From positions 771,001-835,000 of the forward strand of contig JAODUO010000032.1 of the NCBI GenBank assembly GCA_025642075.2: a stretch of 64,000 bases of DNA, written 5' to 3'. The stretch comes from Ridgeia piscesae. Taxonomy: Eukaryota > Annelida > Polychaeta > Sabellida > Siboglinidae. A program made the translations under genes and the position numbers. A model generated the notes under the pieces. That model did not search any database. It was not told where the DNA came from and saw only the letters and a program-made list of their open reading frames with translations. Numbering within the stretch: the first letter of the stretch is position 1; every line of letters starts with the position of its first letter. This document shows positions 26,084 through 38,764 of the stretch, in pieces.

Positions 26084-26191
26084 TAAAAACGCTGCTGCCT
26101 GGCAACAAATGTGTGCAGGCTAGAATCGACCATTGTGGCACTAATTCAGAGTGCTTTCGTTGTAGCAAAGACGGCGTCTTCTGCATATCAG
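26084..26191 (+). CDS. Block 3 exon M4: five-cysteine module
   Basis: Acceptor TTTTTTTATAG, donor GTAATC, 36 codons, phase 1 to 1. It reads KTLLPGNKCVQARIDHC onward with spacing C-x7-C-x5-C-x2-C-x6-C. The first and last loops differ by one to three residues from other M4 exons, but the CxxC core is kept (FRC). Confidence 0.85.
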
Positions 26192-27099
26192 GTAATCACA
26201 ACATGCTATTGTGTGTTGACCTTTTTATTGTATATGTTGGAGAGTCAAAGTTATGTTCACACAGACGTGACAGTTTTTACTGGAACTTATTAAAGGTATG
26301 GACAGATTTAATTTTGGCGTCGGCCATTTTGTGAAATAAGTGTCACAAAACTATACTAAAGTTAAATATCAAACTGTCGCTAATATTATTCATTCGAAAA
26401 ACAATATTGGCACCCTGGATGGCATAGTTAATCAGATATGAGGATATTAGCCTAAGCGGCAGCTATGTTTAAAAATGGTGGCTTTGATAACCAGAGCAGG
26501 TCAAAATAATTTGTTTTTGATATCGCTGACAGTGAACACATATGTTTTGGTTTTAAAATGATCGGTGCACGTCGCTCAATTTTAAAAAAAGATTAATAAT
26601 ATAGATCTTCGGCAGACATCTGGGGAAATGGCCGCCATTGCCTTCCATGGCAAAATCTGAGATGGCCCTGGCTTCGTGATATTTTTGATATGCTGTAAGT
26701 ATGTGCCACATGTCATGCGTTTATCAGAAAATGCACAATTCAAACATATCGGCTAAGCTAGAATTTATTTCCGAAAAAAAAACATGATTAAGTAAACATG
26801 ATAATTCATTAAAAACAAACTGTGGAAACTATCAGAACTGTCCGACCCGCTATGTCGCGTCTGTCACACTGACTTTTTGGGCAAAGTATATTCTGGACAG
26901 GTTGCGTCTGTCAATGACTAACATGCTCGTTGTTACCTTGGAAACAGGGGTCTGGGTGAAAAAGTGCAATACGTGTTTGCTTTGTAAGACCAATTATATA
27001 ATGTGGACAGAATCAAATTGCACTATTTGTGTAAATTAAGTTATATAGTTATAGCTACCTATAGAACAGATGCCTGCTTCTGGAAAGATTACGCCACTG

Positions 27100-27250
27100 C
27101 AATGCTTGTTAGTGATATGTATCCACATCATTCCGCCATTGCTACTGGCTGCAAATGTTCTTGTCAGAAGTGCCAAACCAAAGCGAATTGCAGTAGTCTA
27201 AGCGTGACGTAATCGTTCCATGCCAAACACTCTCTGCTCTTTGGTGTGGC
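27100..27250 (-). mobile_element. LINE reverse transcriptase fragment
   Basis: On the - strand the frame ends ITSRLDYCNSLWFG, a well-known conserved block in the C-terminal part of non-LTR reverse transcriptases. Only about 100-150 bases are recognisable. Confidence 0.6.
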
Positions 27251-27364
27251 AGGTACCGGTGGATTTGGCCGATGAAGATTCCAAGGTCGAGTGGTATTCG
27301 CAAAGTCTGTTTCAAACATACACTTGTGGAAAGGGAGATAACTGTTTTGAATGTCATCAAGAGA

Positions 27365-27480
27365 AAATAAGCATTTCCGCGGGGCAGCTGATTGGCAAAC
27401 AAAACAATTCCTATATACCAACTCGTCATGTAGAGCAATAATTTGGGTGTGCATGTATTTGTTTATCGGGGACTTTTGTA
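27365..27480. repeat. Dispersed repeat, copy 1 of a pair
   Basis: AAGCATTTCCGCGGGGCAGC then CTGATTGGC is repeated with few changes at 50765-50795, and similarity continues for roughly 100 bases in both places. Class unknown. Confidence 0.5.
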
Positions 27481-27710
27481 TCAAATATTTGTTTTATACT
27501 TTTACGTCCGTCTTTTTAAAGATGATAGACGTCAGTATAAACGTAACACTAGCTAAATAAAATCACATCACATAGAGCAGATTTGCTTAGCTTGCTGGAT
27601 GTCGATGTAACATATTACTTTTTTTTACTGATATTCAAATATCCGCCATTTTTAAAGGGACGTCTGGCTTATTTCCATGTCATTGTAACAGAGAACTCCA
27701 AAGTTGATGC

Positions 27711-27828
27711 GAACATGGTATGGGAATTATTTGTATGGGAACATGGTATGGGAATTATTTGTGGGTCGTCTTTAAAAAGTTGTATATTTACCAAATGGCA
27801 GCTGATTTTGATCAGCCATTTTGTAAAT
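27711..27828. repeat. Short tandem duplication and hairpin
   Basis: AACATGGTATGGGAATTATT occurs twice, about 28 bases apart (27711-27762). At 27783-27828, ATATTTACCAAATGGC pairs imperfectly with GCCATTTTGTAAATAT around a 15-base loop. Confidence 0.6.
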
Positions 27829-27849
27829 ATCCACCTTTGTAAAGATGAC

Positions 27850-29216
27850 GCCAGCAAAGTAAATTACAAGCTTATTACAAGGTTATGGTAGCCAAGTTCG
27901 TGTAACCAGTTTGTATTTTTAGATGCGGTTTTCTGTTCTATAACCTTTCACATCTATCGATATTCAGATAGCCGCCATTGAAACACACTATAATTTGCGT
28001 ATCTAAAGAAATACATAACCTAGTGTGTATTATCCCGGTATCTTAAGGTCTACATACAGTCGTTTTTGGTTGTGATATGATAATATAGATTATTAGGCGA
28101 CGATTATCAAGTATAAATTAACCAGTTTGTCTACACACGCCTGGTATCAGATATAGCAGTGATTCACACCGTTAGCAAGATGAAGAAACGTGGAAAAGAC
28201 CAACTGAATGAAAAAACATGTATCGTGTATGTTTCTCGTCAGTCGACATCTTGTGAAATGGAAATCAGGTGTACAACAATAGATTTTCTTTAACATATGA
28301 ACGCAATTTCCTTTCAACTGTGTGCATTGGTAGTCAGGTAAAGGAACCTAACGCTGACCTGAGTGATTATTTTCCGCCATAATAAAAACGTCACCCGTCA
28401 ATTATACAACGGCAACATTCTGACCTGCTGCAATGTCTTGAAGAACAATTGCTAAAAAGTAAAACTGCTCACTTATAGAGGGAAGCCAACATGCCCATCA
28501 TTGACGGTCCAGCTTTTGTTGAATATCCTGTATCCTGTCGTGAATGAAACATTCGATGAGTGACAGTGTAGCTATGTTCATGATATACACATCGGAAAAC
28601 AGTTGATCTGCTATGTTTGGTCGTGCTGCTGTCGTTATTAATGTTATGTGAATATACCTGACTGCCTCAAGTCCACTACATGAGTAAGATGCTGGAAGGG
28701 GACGAGAAGACAAGTCCAGCGTCGTAAAGCGTTGCTATCAAATTGGCCAGACTTTTTTTGTCAGAGAATGACAACAAAACAATACTATTTCCGCTGTTTA
28801 CTAAACGAGATACTGCCGTTTTTTTTTCGTGACAGGGCGATGTTTGCACATAGTGACGATGGTATTGTACGTAATAATATGTCCGTGCTAACTGTCAGCT
28901 TTTATGGTTTCTTTACGTCTTATGGTAGCACTGGGAATAGGTGACAATGCGGTGACGCAACTATTACTGCTTATATGCTTGTTCTTTATATTTCATTGCT
29001 GGACACATTACACCTACCAAGAAAATAAACCAATGCTGCGGCTTATTTTGTAATCCCCTGTAACCTATTTACATAGATCTTATCACAATTATATTTCCGT
29101 TTGCACTTTCTGAATAACCAAAATTATTATATTAGATAGTGTCTGTTTCGCCCCAATCTCGTACCACGATCGCGCCATCCGCTTAGTTCAATTATGCACG
29201 AACTTTCTTTTTTCAG
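27850..29216. other. Intron M4-L1 of block 3, no gene seen
   Basis: No coding or mobile-element motif recognised. The open frames at 28498-28713 and 28732-28944 lack splice context and any recognisable domain. Confidence 0.45.
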
Positions 29217-29246
29217 AGATTACCAAGGTAAAGGCAGTCAGACTGG
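29217..29246 (+). CDS. Block 3 exon L1: short linker
   Basis: A 30-base exon after CTTTTTTCAG and before GTGAGT, phase 1 to 1, read ITKVKAVRL. The upstream intron end (GCGCCATCCGCTTAGTTCAA) matches that of L1 in block 4 and, more loosely, block 1. An internal GTAAAG could be an alternative donor. The longer form is preferred because of the better donor and the family length. Confidence 0.6.
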
Positions 29247-29771
29247 GTGAGTTCGATATTAACTTACACATTAAAACAATGATACACGGTAGCAACTGTA
29301 ATTGGGCCATCATGCTAATACCTTATTTCCACTGGCGTTCGCGATATCGGGAGGTTTTCAAAATGACGTATGTTGAACAACATAGACTAAGGGTCGGTAA
29401 CCTCTTTGTTTTTTAACTGAGTGTTTTATGTCTCAGTAACATTAAGTTGACCATTGACCTTTAGTAATGGTAATAAAACACGCTTTTACTGTCGACCATT
29501 CTAAAAAGGTTGTCTCGCGTGAACAGCTACTTTTGAAATTGTACAGTGACAGTCTGGTTACAGTCCGATTTCGGTAACAAAACATGTTGTGTGCTCAAAC
29601 TGCTACTGCAATCGGAAATATGTGCATATAATTTGCGTATAGATGATCAGGATATAAATATGCATCACCATACAGCCAGCCAACGAATATACGTATAACT
29701 CAGTCGAAAGTGTATGTGCTGTAAACAGTCTGCCTTATACATACAAGATCTTCCACTAAAGGTTAACGTGA

Positions 29772-29775
<4 letters not shown>

Positions 29776-29816
<41 letters not shown>
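29776..29816. repeat. (TA)n microsatellite
   Basis: About 40 bases of TA before the TTCGAAT-type repeat. Confidence 0.93.
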
Positions 29817-29820
<4 letters not shown>

Positions 29821-29839
29821 ACACATTCGATGAAATATT

Positions 29840-30090
29840 TGGCGTTCGCATATGGGAACATGAATGTTTATTTATCGCTTTCGAAAGCGCATGCGCTGCA
29901 AATTGAATTATTGTATCCGAATGAGGCTTGACAACGAACACGAATATCATTCGGATGCAACCGTTCAACTGTCAGCTCATTCGCATTCGAACGCGATTGA
30001 TAAACATCTGCGTTCGTATATTCGAATCAGAAATATTCGTCAGATGCATATTAGATTATGACAGATTGCAAACATAATTTCTAGTTTTCT
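29840..30090. repeat. Dispersed repeat rich in TTCGAAT palindromes, copy 2
   Basis: Longer counterpart of 8033-8165. It carries GGATGCAACCG, TTCGCATTCGAAC, TTCGTATATTCGAAT and GACAGATTGCAAACATAAT. It includes many short self-complementary motifs. Confidence 0.5.
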
Positions 30091-30529
30091 TGACACTGCC
30101 GCATCAGATTGGTTTACTGGTTCTCTCAGTCAGTCGACAGCAAACTATTGTATTGACAAGACATGTTTCGTTAATTCGAGTGTTAATAATAAGCTCACTA
30201 TATAATCATTGAATTAAGGTCCATATAGTGTTACTGAAGCCACAAAAAGGACGGTTATAAGAGCACATGCTAAATTTAATGATTTACCTGGAAAATAAAT
30301 GGTTGCGTTTTCGTTAAAATTGATAAATTGGGACATAGGATAATAACATGACAACATACATACAGCTGATGGCACTGTTGTTGCAGTGTTACAAATGTTG
30401 CCTTCTGGATAAACCATCAAACATTAACATTCGAATATAGAAATAAACGTTCGCATTTGAATACAATATTAATGTATGTATTGTTATTATAAATAAGAAC
30501 TTTGTGTAATATGTATATATGTATGTATG

Positions 30530-30562
<33 letters not shown>

Positions 30563-30863
30563 TTATATATATATATATGTATATTATGTATGTAACTATC
30601 CCAGGGTATATTAAAGTATAGTTATCGTATGATATTGTTATGAAGAAGTTTAGATCAAGAAATTGAACATTAATATTTGCATTTATATTAGACAGACGAG
30701 AAATGCACCTACCGAAAATATTTACCCTACAGTCAACATAGATCGATGCCAAATGTTTCCATAAATTATCCACACTTTTAATAACAATACATTTGAAAAT
30801 GGGACATGTAAAGCATTTTACTCAGTAAAAAACAAAACTGCTTTTTTGCTCCATAATCAATAG

Positions 30864-31331
30864 CGTTGTAGCGCTTATATTTCCTGGCGTTATAAGCGTT
30901 CCGATTGACGTTTCTGCGCATGCGCGATAAATGTAAAATCATCAATGTGCAGCGAAATGACAACGCATTTATGGTATAAATACTACGGGTTGTTCGTTAG
31001 GATATATATAACCTCTCGGCAAAGTTATTTGTCGCAAATTAACAGGAGGCAAACAAGTTATGAGGCATGTTTTGATAGCAAGCAGTGCGTCATAATCCGT
31101 GACAGTGATTTAAATAAACGTAATATGTCAATGTATTGATTGAACGACATTTTAAGCAACTCTTCACAGTAATCATTACAGGAGAGTTAACGAACATCCC
31201 GTGGCATTTATACCAAAAATTCTTTGTCGTTTCGCTGCACATTGATGATTTTACATGTATCGCGCATGCGCAGAAACGTCAATCGGAAGGTTTATAATGA
31301 TCGGAAAAAATGTAAGCGCTACAGCGTTCAA
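30864..31331. mobile_element. MITE with inverted repeats of about 140 bases
   Basis: The left arm (about 30864-31010: TGTAGCGCTTATATTT, then GACGTTTCTGCGCATGCGCG, ATCATCAATGTGCAGCGAAA) is the near reverse complement of the right arm (about 31180-31331). The spacer is about 170 bases. The equivalent intron of block 1 (7535-7560, CAATAGTGTTCGTCATATG) lacks it and joins the two flanks. The arms contain a palindromic TGCGCATGCGC. Confidence 0.8.
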
Positions 31332-33454
31332 CGTCTATCATATTATGTATATATTGTTCAACAACATTAATTTAAAGGGAACCAGAAGGGAAAAGTGACA
31401 TGCTATGCACGTGAAAGAGTTAACAAAAACGAACTATTCTGAACAGGTAATCACATTTTTAAAGTCAGAGGTTTATTATTAAAAACATCTGAACACCTTT
31501 TCTATCAAAGTTCGTAAGTCGAATGTTTGGCACAATGAGCGGCAGATCGGGCAAATCTGTATTTAAAATTCCGTTAAAAAAATCGCCAGGTGGCGCTTCG
31601 CGATGTGTACATCCGCTTCGTGTAGGGAAGCGAACATGATTTTCGTTCAGAAATAGCTGAATTTCGGTTACAAAGATAGGGGCCAACATTTTCAAGATAG
31701 AAATGAACGCGCTGATTAACCTGGTAAAGAAGACCCGCCGGAAGCCGAAATGCAGAGGCGAATAACAAGCCGAGGCGACATTGGCAAGTGGTCGAAACTC
31801 GCTGACAGGTATGTTGATGGCCACCTCGCATTCGATCCCGGAATTCGGCGAGTTTCTACTTAGTCACGGCCATGCCGTGTATTATTCTCCAAATCAGTGG
31901 TGTAGTGTCGGATATGTTATACACAACGTGAGGTTTCCCAATTTGAAACAAATATCATATGGGGTCATGGGCATGGCTCTCCGATTTGTCTCAACCTGAC
32001 ACAGAGTGACAGGCTCGGTCCTTCGCCCTAGCTTAAAACTCTTTTCAGGAATCAATTTCCAAATTATCCACAACTGTGACAAAAATGCAGATGAATTATT
32101 GTTTTTCAAATACTGGACATTATTATATTAACAGTAGCAACTGTGGCATGTTTTTTGTATTATTGATATAGCATGATCTGTGCGGCTATGAAACAGATGT
32201 GTGTCAATCACAGATATAAATAGAACACACCAGTAGAACTATACGGGAACAATTTATTATCTAACTATGTGGTGTCAACATTGATTGTTCTTTTAATAGT
32301 CGTGGTATATTTAAAAGGAGAGTTTGGGGCATAATTCTGTAATGCTAAATAAAGAAAGAAAATCACCACTCATGTTCTTTATGAAATCGACTTCATGCTG
32401 AATAATAGTTGTTTTTTAGCTGAAATATATGTACAGTGGAATGTCTCTATTAAAAATAACAATTTGAATTCGGTAAAAGTAACACAACTAGCAGAACAAA
32501 AATTCTAAACTATAACATATGTGGATATATTTATGTATATTCTGCGGTGATCTTAATTGCAATGTAACTTTGTTGTCGAGGTAACCATAATAGTGGCGAG
32601 GTAACCATAACAGTAGCCGTCAGGTTCCACATTGTGCTACTAATATTTCTTATTCATGAAAAACTAATTTAAACATCTTGTTCTATTTCAGATGTGCCAT
32701 GATATATTAGAAATGGCCATGGATTTTGTATTCTGTGTTTGGAGCAGACAGTACTTCCAAATGTTACCGGTTAGACAACTTTCACATGTATCTGCCAACA
32801 AAAATATAAGTATATGTTCATGTATTATAAACAGTGAAATGTGTTGCTCACAATTTATTGACAATGAAAATAACATTAGATCAACCAGAACACCAAGCAA
32901 ACTAACATGATACTACATTTATATAATACAAATGATATTTCATACAATGAAAACACCACACATTATTATATAGTAGAAATATACCCAACAATTCATGTTT
33001 AACAGTAACTGATGTAGGATCATTCTAGAACATTTAGAGTAGCATGCCCAGTTGTCCACTATGTCGGAACTAAAAAAGGTTCCAATTATTTTATAAAAAC
33101 ACAACATTTATTCTACAATGATAATGGATTGAGATACCTCCTTTGTCATATGTCACCTGTCAACACAGTTCTTATATAGTGCAGTATCCAATCCTCAAAC
33201 ATGGGGTCAAATACATTTGTATTTGAAAGTATTTAAATACTTTTTAAGTATATGTAATTGATGTTTAGGAATAAAAAGTATTTGGATCCCTCAAGAGTAT
33301 TATATTTAAATAAATTACAATGTATTTAACCCAATGTCTGCTTAGCATTGTCCTTGTCAAAGTGCTTTACACTTTACTCCCTAGCAGACCTTCTTAATTA
33401 AACACCATCTCATGACTGTGGGAAGCATCCAGCCAAGCTGTAATTAATTAATCA

Positions 33455-33645
33455 AGAAGGTTTGTGTACAACTATCCACCATTGTCTATAGCCAATTACT
33501 TGTTTGCACAGCTGAGTGAATTGGAGCAATGACGGGTGAACAGACTTGCCCAAGGTTCGACACAGCACCACATGGTTTCGTTCTCGTAGTTGAGAGTCTG
33601 AAGCCGAGTCCAAAGCTTTAAACCACTGCGCCACTATACATAGTT
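33455..33645 (-). mobile_element. tRNA-derived SINE nested in transposon copy 1
   Basis: On the - strand, TAGTGGCGCAGTGGTTTAAA fits a tRNA head with box A, followed about 40 bases later by a decayed box B. The same insertion is present in transposon copy 2 (46141-46330, +). It was therefore inside the transposon before the two copies separated. Confidence 0.6.
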
Positions 33646-34964
33646 GATATATTTATTTAGGCCTTATTTTATTTCAGGTGTCCAAGTCGGCCATATACAG
33701 AAAGTTTTACCTGGTGGATCCATGGCAGGCTTGAATCGAAGGGTACAGAGAGTCATACCAGTGTATACCAGCCATAAGATGGGACTTCTGTGCTCTCAGC
33801 GGAGAACAAGATATGGGATAACAATCAGCACTTGTTGACTGCTGCCCTTACAAATTATCAGTTGATTTGTAAATAAACAGTTGGATTGATTATGAACAAA
33901 TCAACTGACTCTTGACACCAGCAGATCTTGTTTCATTAGCTTTGGCATATCTGTACCAAGGACTGCAATTCCGACATGGACAGTCATTGTGGGCAGCGGC
34001 CAGAGTTCTGACAATGATGTAATTCACCATTCTCTCTTTCTGTCTGCCATGGGCGCGTGGATCTGCAGGTAAACATACAGCTGTAGTGTCTTCCGCAGCT
34101 CCAATTGCTTGCGTCTTGACCAGAAAATAGCCATGTTGTCAGGGTTCGCTAGGACGTGGCCGGACGTTCTTGCTAGAGCCATGGTTCCATCTCTATAAAT
34201 ACACAGGACATGCTGTAGTGCTAAATATTGACTGTTTGAATTTACTATGTTTTTGCATGAAAAAAGATCATTCAAAGTGCGCCAAATAAGCAGCATATAT
34301 ATTACAGTGTAATAGTGAACAGTGTCCTTTACTTTGGTGCAGTGTGTTGTAAGTGGCAGTATCAACAACCAGGACAGGATTAGGCTAGATACATTTATCA
34401 AGAAAGCAAATGGGACTGTAAGGATGGAACGGGTCATGGATAGAGTACATAAGTTTTCTGGCAGATGACATATACTCACTAAGATCTTAATTTGACAGCT
34501 GACAGGAGTGACAGATACTGAGTTGCATGCACTAGAACTGCATTCATATTATTTCACAGTGCTTGCACAGATGTATAGATGGTGATGCTGCTCCAGCTGC
34601 TGTCTTCATTGAATAGAGATGTGTGTATGTTTGTGTGGTGATACATATTACATAAACTAAGTTATGATAACTGATTACATGATCACTTAGTGTTTATGCA
34701 CTACAGTTGACAGTGCTCAGTCATGCAATTTCCTAATGTTGGTAAACATGGTATTGAATACATAATTGGTAAAATAATACTGCGTTTTACAAACATTTCA
34801 CTCCACTATGACATTCCTCTCACAAAATGACCACAATAGCATTTATTGCTACATTGTTTGTGTTATGTTGTATCTTATATTAAGTGCTTAAATTTTTATT
34901 ATCCAATACACACAAACGTTGGCACCTCAAAATATTAAACGAACAGGAATATCTATGACAATGT

Positions 34965-35235
34965 ATATTGTTAACTGGCAAAATGTCATATTGAGACATC
35001 ACGCCAATGTGCATGGTGGATCATCTGACTTACTTGCTAAACTATTGGATTAAATTATTTTTGAAGTACATTACTGATTTCACGACACAGTGGTTGAGGG
35101 TAGAAACTTCCACTCAATGTGGTGGAGAAGAAACTGGTTCCAAATATTTACCGAGTGTTTACCTGAAGATCTAGTGTTGTATTGGATAGAGTGATCTTGT
35201 GGGATATCTACAAGTCCACGGTCCATCTAGTATAT
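34965..35235 (-). mobile_element. LINE 3' end nested in transposon copy 1
   Basis: On the - strand it matches the LINE at 59995-60770: GATCACTCTATCCAATACAA, a WNSLP-type region, then AGTCAGATGATCCACCATGC and the end ATTTTGCCAGTTAA. The same passenger lies in copy 2 at 44636-44882 (+). Confidence 0.7.
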
Positions 35236-36606
35236 TATGCTAGTCTGTTAATGTTTCTTCTTGTTTGCTCAGTGTGTCCCCAATATTTCAAGAAACTACC
35301 AATAAAGGCAATATTGCAAATTTGCAAAGTGATTTTTTTTTACAGTACATAAGTTATGTCTCATCGTAGCTAATTATTCACCCTTTACTATAAGCCTGTA
35401 ACATGTCCTAGTATCAATGTTGTATGAGAATCTGAACTGATACAGCACACATAATTTGTAATTTGTTCTCTCACGGAAGAAATAACATGATTGAAAACAA
35501 CATTCGCAATGCTATTTTTTAATGTTTGAATAATATGTTTACTGAAAAATATAGCAGTCATGTTGGCACTTTCAGAGCAGTCAATCTGAAAATAGGAACT
35601 GCATGCGTAGCTACGAAACTCGAAAGGCAGTACTTTTGAAAACCTTTTAGCGAGTAATATCAAAGTGCCTATATTATCGTTCATGTCATGCGAATTGACT
35701 ATGACGTCTAGAGACTATGATCTGGCTTGCATTCAGTTTTTGTGTGTGTGTTATGGTCATGTAGCTTTACCTTATTGTTATGCCTCTGTTCATGCTAACG
35801 TGATATATACCATTCAAAGTAGGATAACATAAAACTAATAATAATGAATAACAATATCGGACGGCCTAACTCGAATCCCATGTACATACCTTCTAGAACG
35901 GTAACTGTTGTTGACGTTTATGAACAATATCAGTATGTGCATAAGTCATCACGCCAGACATCGCAATGTGTCTAATGGTACAAGATTTAAGGATTCGACC
36001 GGTAACCCGTTTCGACGACTATCGTTGGTGATTAAATATCGTGCTAATATCGTTTGCACAGCTCCATACTTCAAAACTCGACGCCGCCGTCGTTTCTGCG
36101 CATCTTGACCCAGTATTTACGGTAAGAAATATCCTATTCGAAGCAACGTTGTTCGAACGTATGTCCTTCTTCGAAGTTCGCGTATCTTACAACATTGTGT
36201 TTACAACGGCGATAGCATTGACGCACGTAATCGGACACGTGACTTTAAGGCCGGTTCTGCGTGCTGAGTGGTCAGACCACGGTCAGACAACAGGAAGAGG
36301 CGCATCATGGACGCCTCTATGAAGCCGATGATTTCAGTAAAATTATCCACTTTGGAATGATTTTTCTAATAAACCACTGACGTTAAAAATGTGATTACCG
36401 TTCAGAATGGTTGCTTTGTATTAGCTGTTTCACGTGCATAGCACGTAATATTTCCCTTTTGGTTCCCTTTAAGAACACAATATGAATCTTATTAGTTAAT
36501 GCATATTGTATGTCAGTAATTTCGTTTGACTATATTTTTTGACTATATTGTTTTGTAAATTAATGAGTTGTTATTACAATAGTATGTATTTTGCATCTAC
36601 TTTCAG

Positions 36607-36639
36607 CCAATGCCCATGTTCAACATTTAGGGAATTCGG
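36607..36639 (+). CDS. Block 3 exon L2: short linker
   Basis: A 33-base exon after CATCTACTTTCAG and before GTAAGG, phase 1 to 1, read NAHVQHLGNS. It lies only 139 bases downstream of transposon copy 1, so the transposon narrowly missed its acceptor region. Confidence 0.6.
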
Positions 36640-37010
36640 GTAAGGCATATAATCCTCTTGATATATCACAGCTTAAAGGACGTTCAAACCAGTTTAGCAT
36701 TAAATTGATCTAAAAGCTATATAATGTTTTGTTAACACATATTGAATAGAAGAAGGAAGCAGAACCGCTTATGGCAGTAGGTATGTAACATACCATCCTC
36801 CATTTATATAATACCAGATAAGTTATATCATGTGATTCAGTAAATGTTTGCTATCGTAATATGTACTTACATGTCGAATATATAATGTCTACGTACTCTT
36901 CACAATAATACTGATCATCACCCTCGTCGTCAACATCATCATTTTTAGTCGTCACAGTTTTGTCGCCATTACGTGATGCTTTGTTTTGTTATTACGTATC
37001 ATTACTGCAA

Positions 37011-37178
37011 ATGAATGAATGAATGAATGAATGAATGAATGAATGAATGAATGAATGAATGAATGAATGAATGAATGAATGAATGAATGGATGGATGGAT
37101 GGATGGATGGATGGATGGATGAATGGATGAATGAATGAATGAATGAATGGATGAATGGATGAATGAATGAATGAATGA
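37011..37178. repeat. (GAAT)n/(GGAT)n tetranucleotide repeat
   Basis: GAAT units with an internal block of GGAT units, in the L2-M1 intron. The other strand gives a spurious Ser/Ile/His frame. Confidence 0.95.
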
Positions 37179-37501
37179 ACGTTTATTTAACAACAACAAC
37201 ACAGGAATATACACCATATTATGGGAAAATAATAAATGCATAATGGTAAAGACAATACAATACAATTCCATGATTGGTGAATCACTGCTGCTGTTAAACG
37301 GACATAGCAGAAGTCATATGACTGGTAAGGCGTTATGCCTATAAAATGTATTATAATAGTATAATAATCAGGGCCACAAATCACGTGGTGTGCGCGGGAA
37401 TACATGCATGCGATGGTATCAACAAAGTTTAGCAGTTATTTGTATAGTACATCGCACTAGTTGTTCAGGTTATGATTGAATCGATATGCGTTATGCTACA
37501 G

Positions 37502-37642
37502 TGGGAGTCTATCAGTATTGTAAAAAATCCACGGACTGCAAATATGAAGGCGGCGTGTGTTGGCGATATAATGAGTGTGGATATTCAATATGTCTTTGCA
37601 AGGAACATTACTATCCAATTAACTCAACTGAATGCAGACCAA
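37502..37642 (+). CDS. Block 4 exon M1: seven-cysteine EB-like module
   Basis: Acceptor ATGCTACAG, donor GTAAGT, 47 codons, phase 1 to 1. It reads GVYQYCKKSTDC onward with exact M1 spacing (x5, x6, x5, x4, x1, x11). The core WRYNECGYSICLC and the end ECRP are nearly those of block 5 (62307), closer than to blocks 2 and 3. Confidence 0.9.
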
Positions 37643-37784
37643 GTAAGTCGACACATCGAATTCATTAATGCTCCTTTGGGAATCGTTTGAATATCGTATG
37701 TTCTGTTGCTCTTTCTTCTGACCATACCGATAACGAAATAGCCAGATTACTTTGTGATGCAACGGCAAACACGTATACGTATTC

Positions 37785-37870
37785 AAAGCCGCCAGTTTCA
37801 CAATGTTGACGGCGGAATAGGGTTCAACCCTGGGTTCTCTATTTTATTCATTGATTTTGTGCGCTCTTTC
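37785..37870 (-). mobile_element. Decayed tRNA-derived SINE relic
   Basis: CAGGGTTGAACCC on the - strand is a decayed box B. The adjoining CAACATTGTGAAACTGGCGG matches the sequence next to the SINE at 17925-18036. Same position relative to M1. Confidence 0.5.
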
Positions 37871-38525
37871 ATATGCGTGGATATAACGTGGACTCGTGAT
37901 TCGTCGCCATGAGTTTGTTGTTGAAGGTTATTTCTACGAAGACTGATAACTAAAACTGGATAAATGCTTACTGGGCTAAATACTCACCTAATTCGGTTAA
38001 GGGAAGGCAATATAACACAGCACTGGCACACACCATGATTGCTTTAAACAGCCTACTTTACGAAGAATCGATGTATTTAGTAAAGTCCACACTCGACTAA
38101 CTTGGCAATGTACACACAATCACAAGATGATCGTGGTATTTCGTATACATTTGACAAAGTAGTAAAGTGTGCAAAGATGGTAGTATTCATGTTAATGGTT
38201 TCAGAACAAGCATATAGGCACATGATGGATATACATTACCTTTACTCGCAACTAAAATCCATAAATATGTAGCCCTAATCTATCAATATTTCAGTTAATT
38301 GGATTGATGAAAGCCTGTGATGACAATAGCAAGATTATGAAATAGTTGTCGGATTATGACAGTTTCGTGAACCTATCGACCTACAGCATAGGCATTTATA
38401 GAATTAGTCTCTGCCTCATATAAATAATCTTTTAAACACGTGCAAATTGAACCTTAATTGTTAATGCACGCCAAACCTGATCAATAACTATGATTTACCA
38501 TTTTTAATCAATTGATTTTGGGTAC

Positions 38526-38648
38526 ATAACATTTAAAATGGGCATATTATAGTTACACCTTTGGTATAGATATATATTCATGCTGATGTAAAAAACGAAT
38601 ATATGTATCTTTCTGGTGTAACTATAATATGCCCATTTTTAATGTTAT
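38526..38648. mobile_element. Foldback element, near-perfect hairpin
   Basis: ATAACATTTAAAATGGGCAT at the left end continues for more than 30 bases that recur as the reverse complement at the right end (TATGCCCATTTTTAATGTTAT). Total length about 123 bases with a short loop. It would form one long hairpin if transcribed with the intron. Confidence 0.75.
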
Positions 38649-38764
38649 TTGCCCAATATCCAATGATTACAATTATATTACCTTGAGTGTGTTACGATAA
38701 ACGTCTAAGTTACGGTACTAGGTAAATTGATAATAACGTTTTGTGGCTCAGAAAATACATTATC

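Larger units (their letters stand above)
31376..36468 (+). mobile_element. 5.1 kb TTAA-flanked TIR transposon, copy 1
   Basis: The ends are inverted repeats of about 105 bases starting AGGGAACC and containing GCTATGCACGTGAAA and GGTAATCACATTTTTAA. TTAA flanks both sides (31372-31375 and 36469-36472). A second copy at 43324-48603 is also flanked by TTAA, in different surroundings. A TTAA target duplication with a purine-purine 5' terminus fits the Kolobok superfamily. piggyBac also uses TTAA but normally starts with C residues. No transposase could be read. Related but broken frames appear at the same places in both copies. It is inserted in the L1-L2 intron of block 3. Confidence 0.8.

Noticed and set aside
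34024..34479. A 151-codon frame on the - strand inside transposon copy 1 as transposase
   Set aside because: The matching frame in copy 2 (45413-45733) is shorter and broken, and no DDE/D-like or THAP-like residues could be placed.
36041..36322. A 93-codon open frame and its mirror at 43470-43670 as a gene
   Set aside because: They are the matching ends of the two transposon copies. Neither strand shows a known protein motif and neither frame is preserved over its whole length between the copies.
37011..37178. CRISPR-like array
   Set aside because: Simple tetranucleotide repeat without spacers, in a eukaryotic intron.
37002..37271. Ser-Ile-His-Pro repeat protein on the - strand
   Set aside because: Translation of the GAAT/GGAT tetranucleotide repeat.
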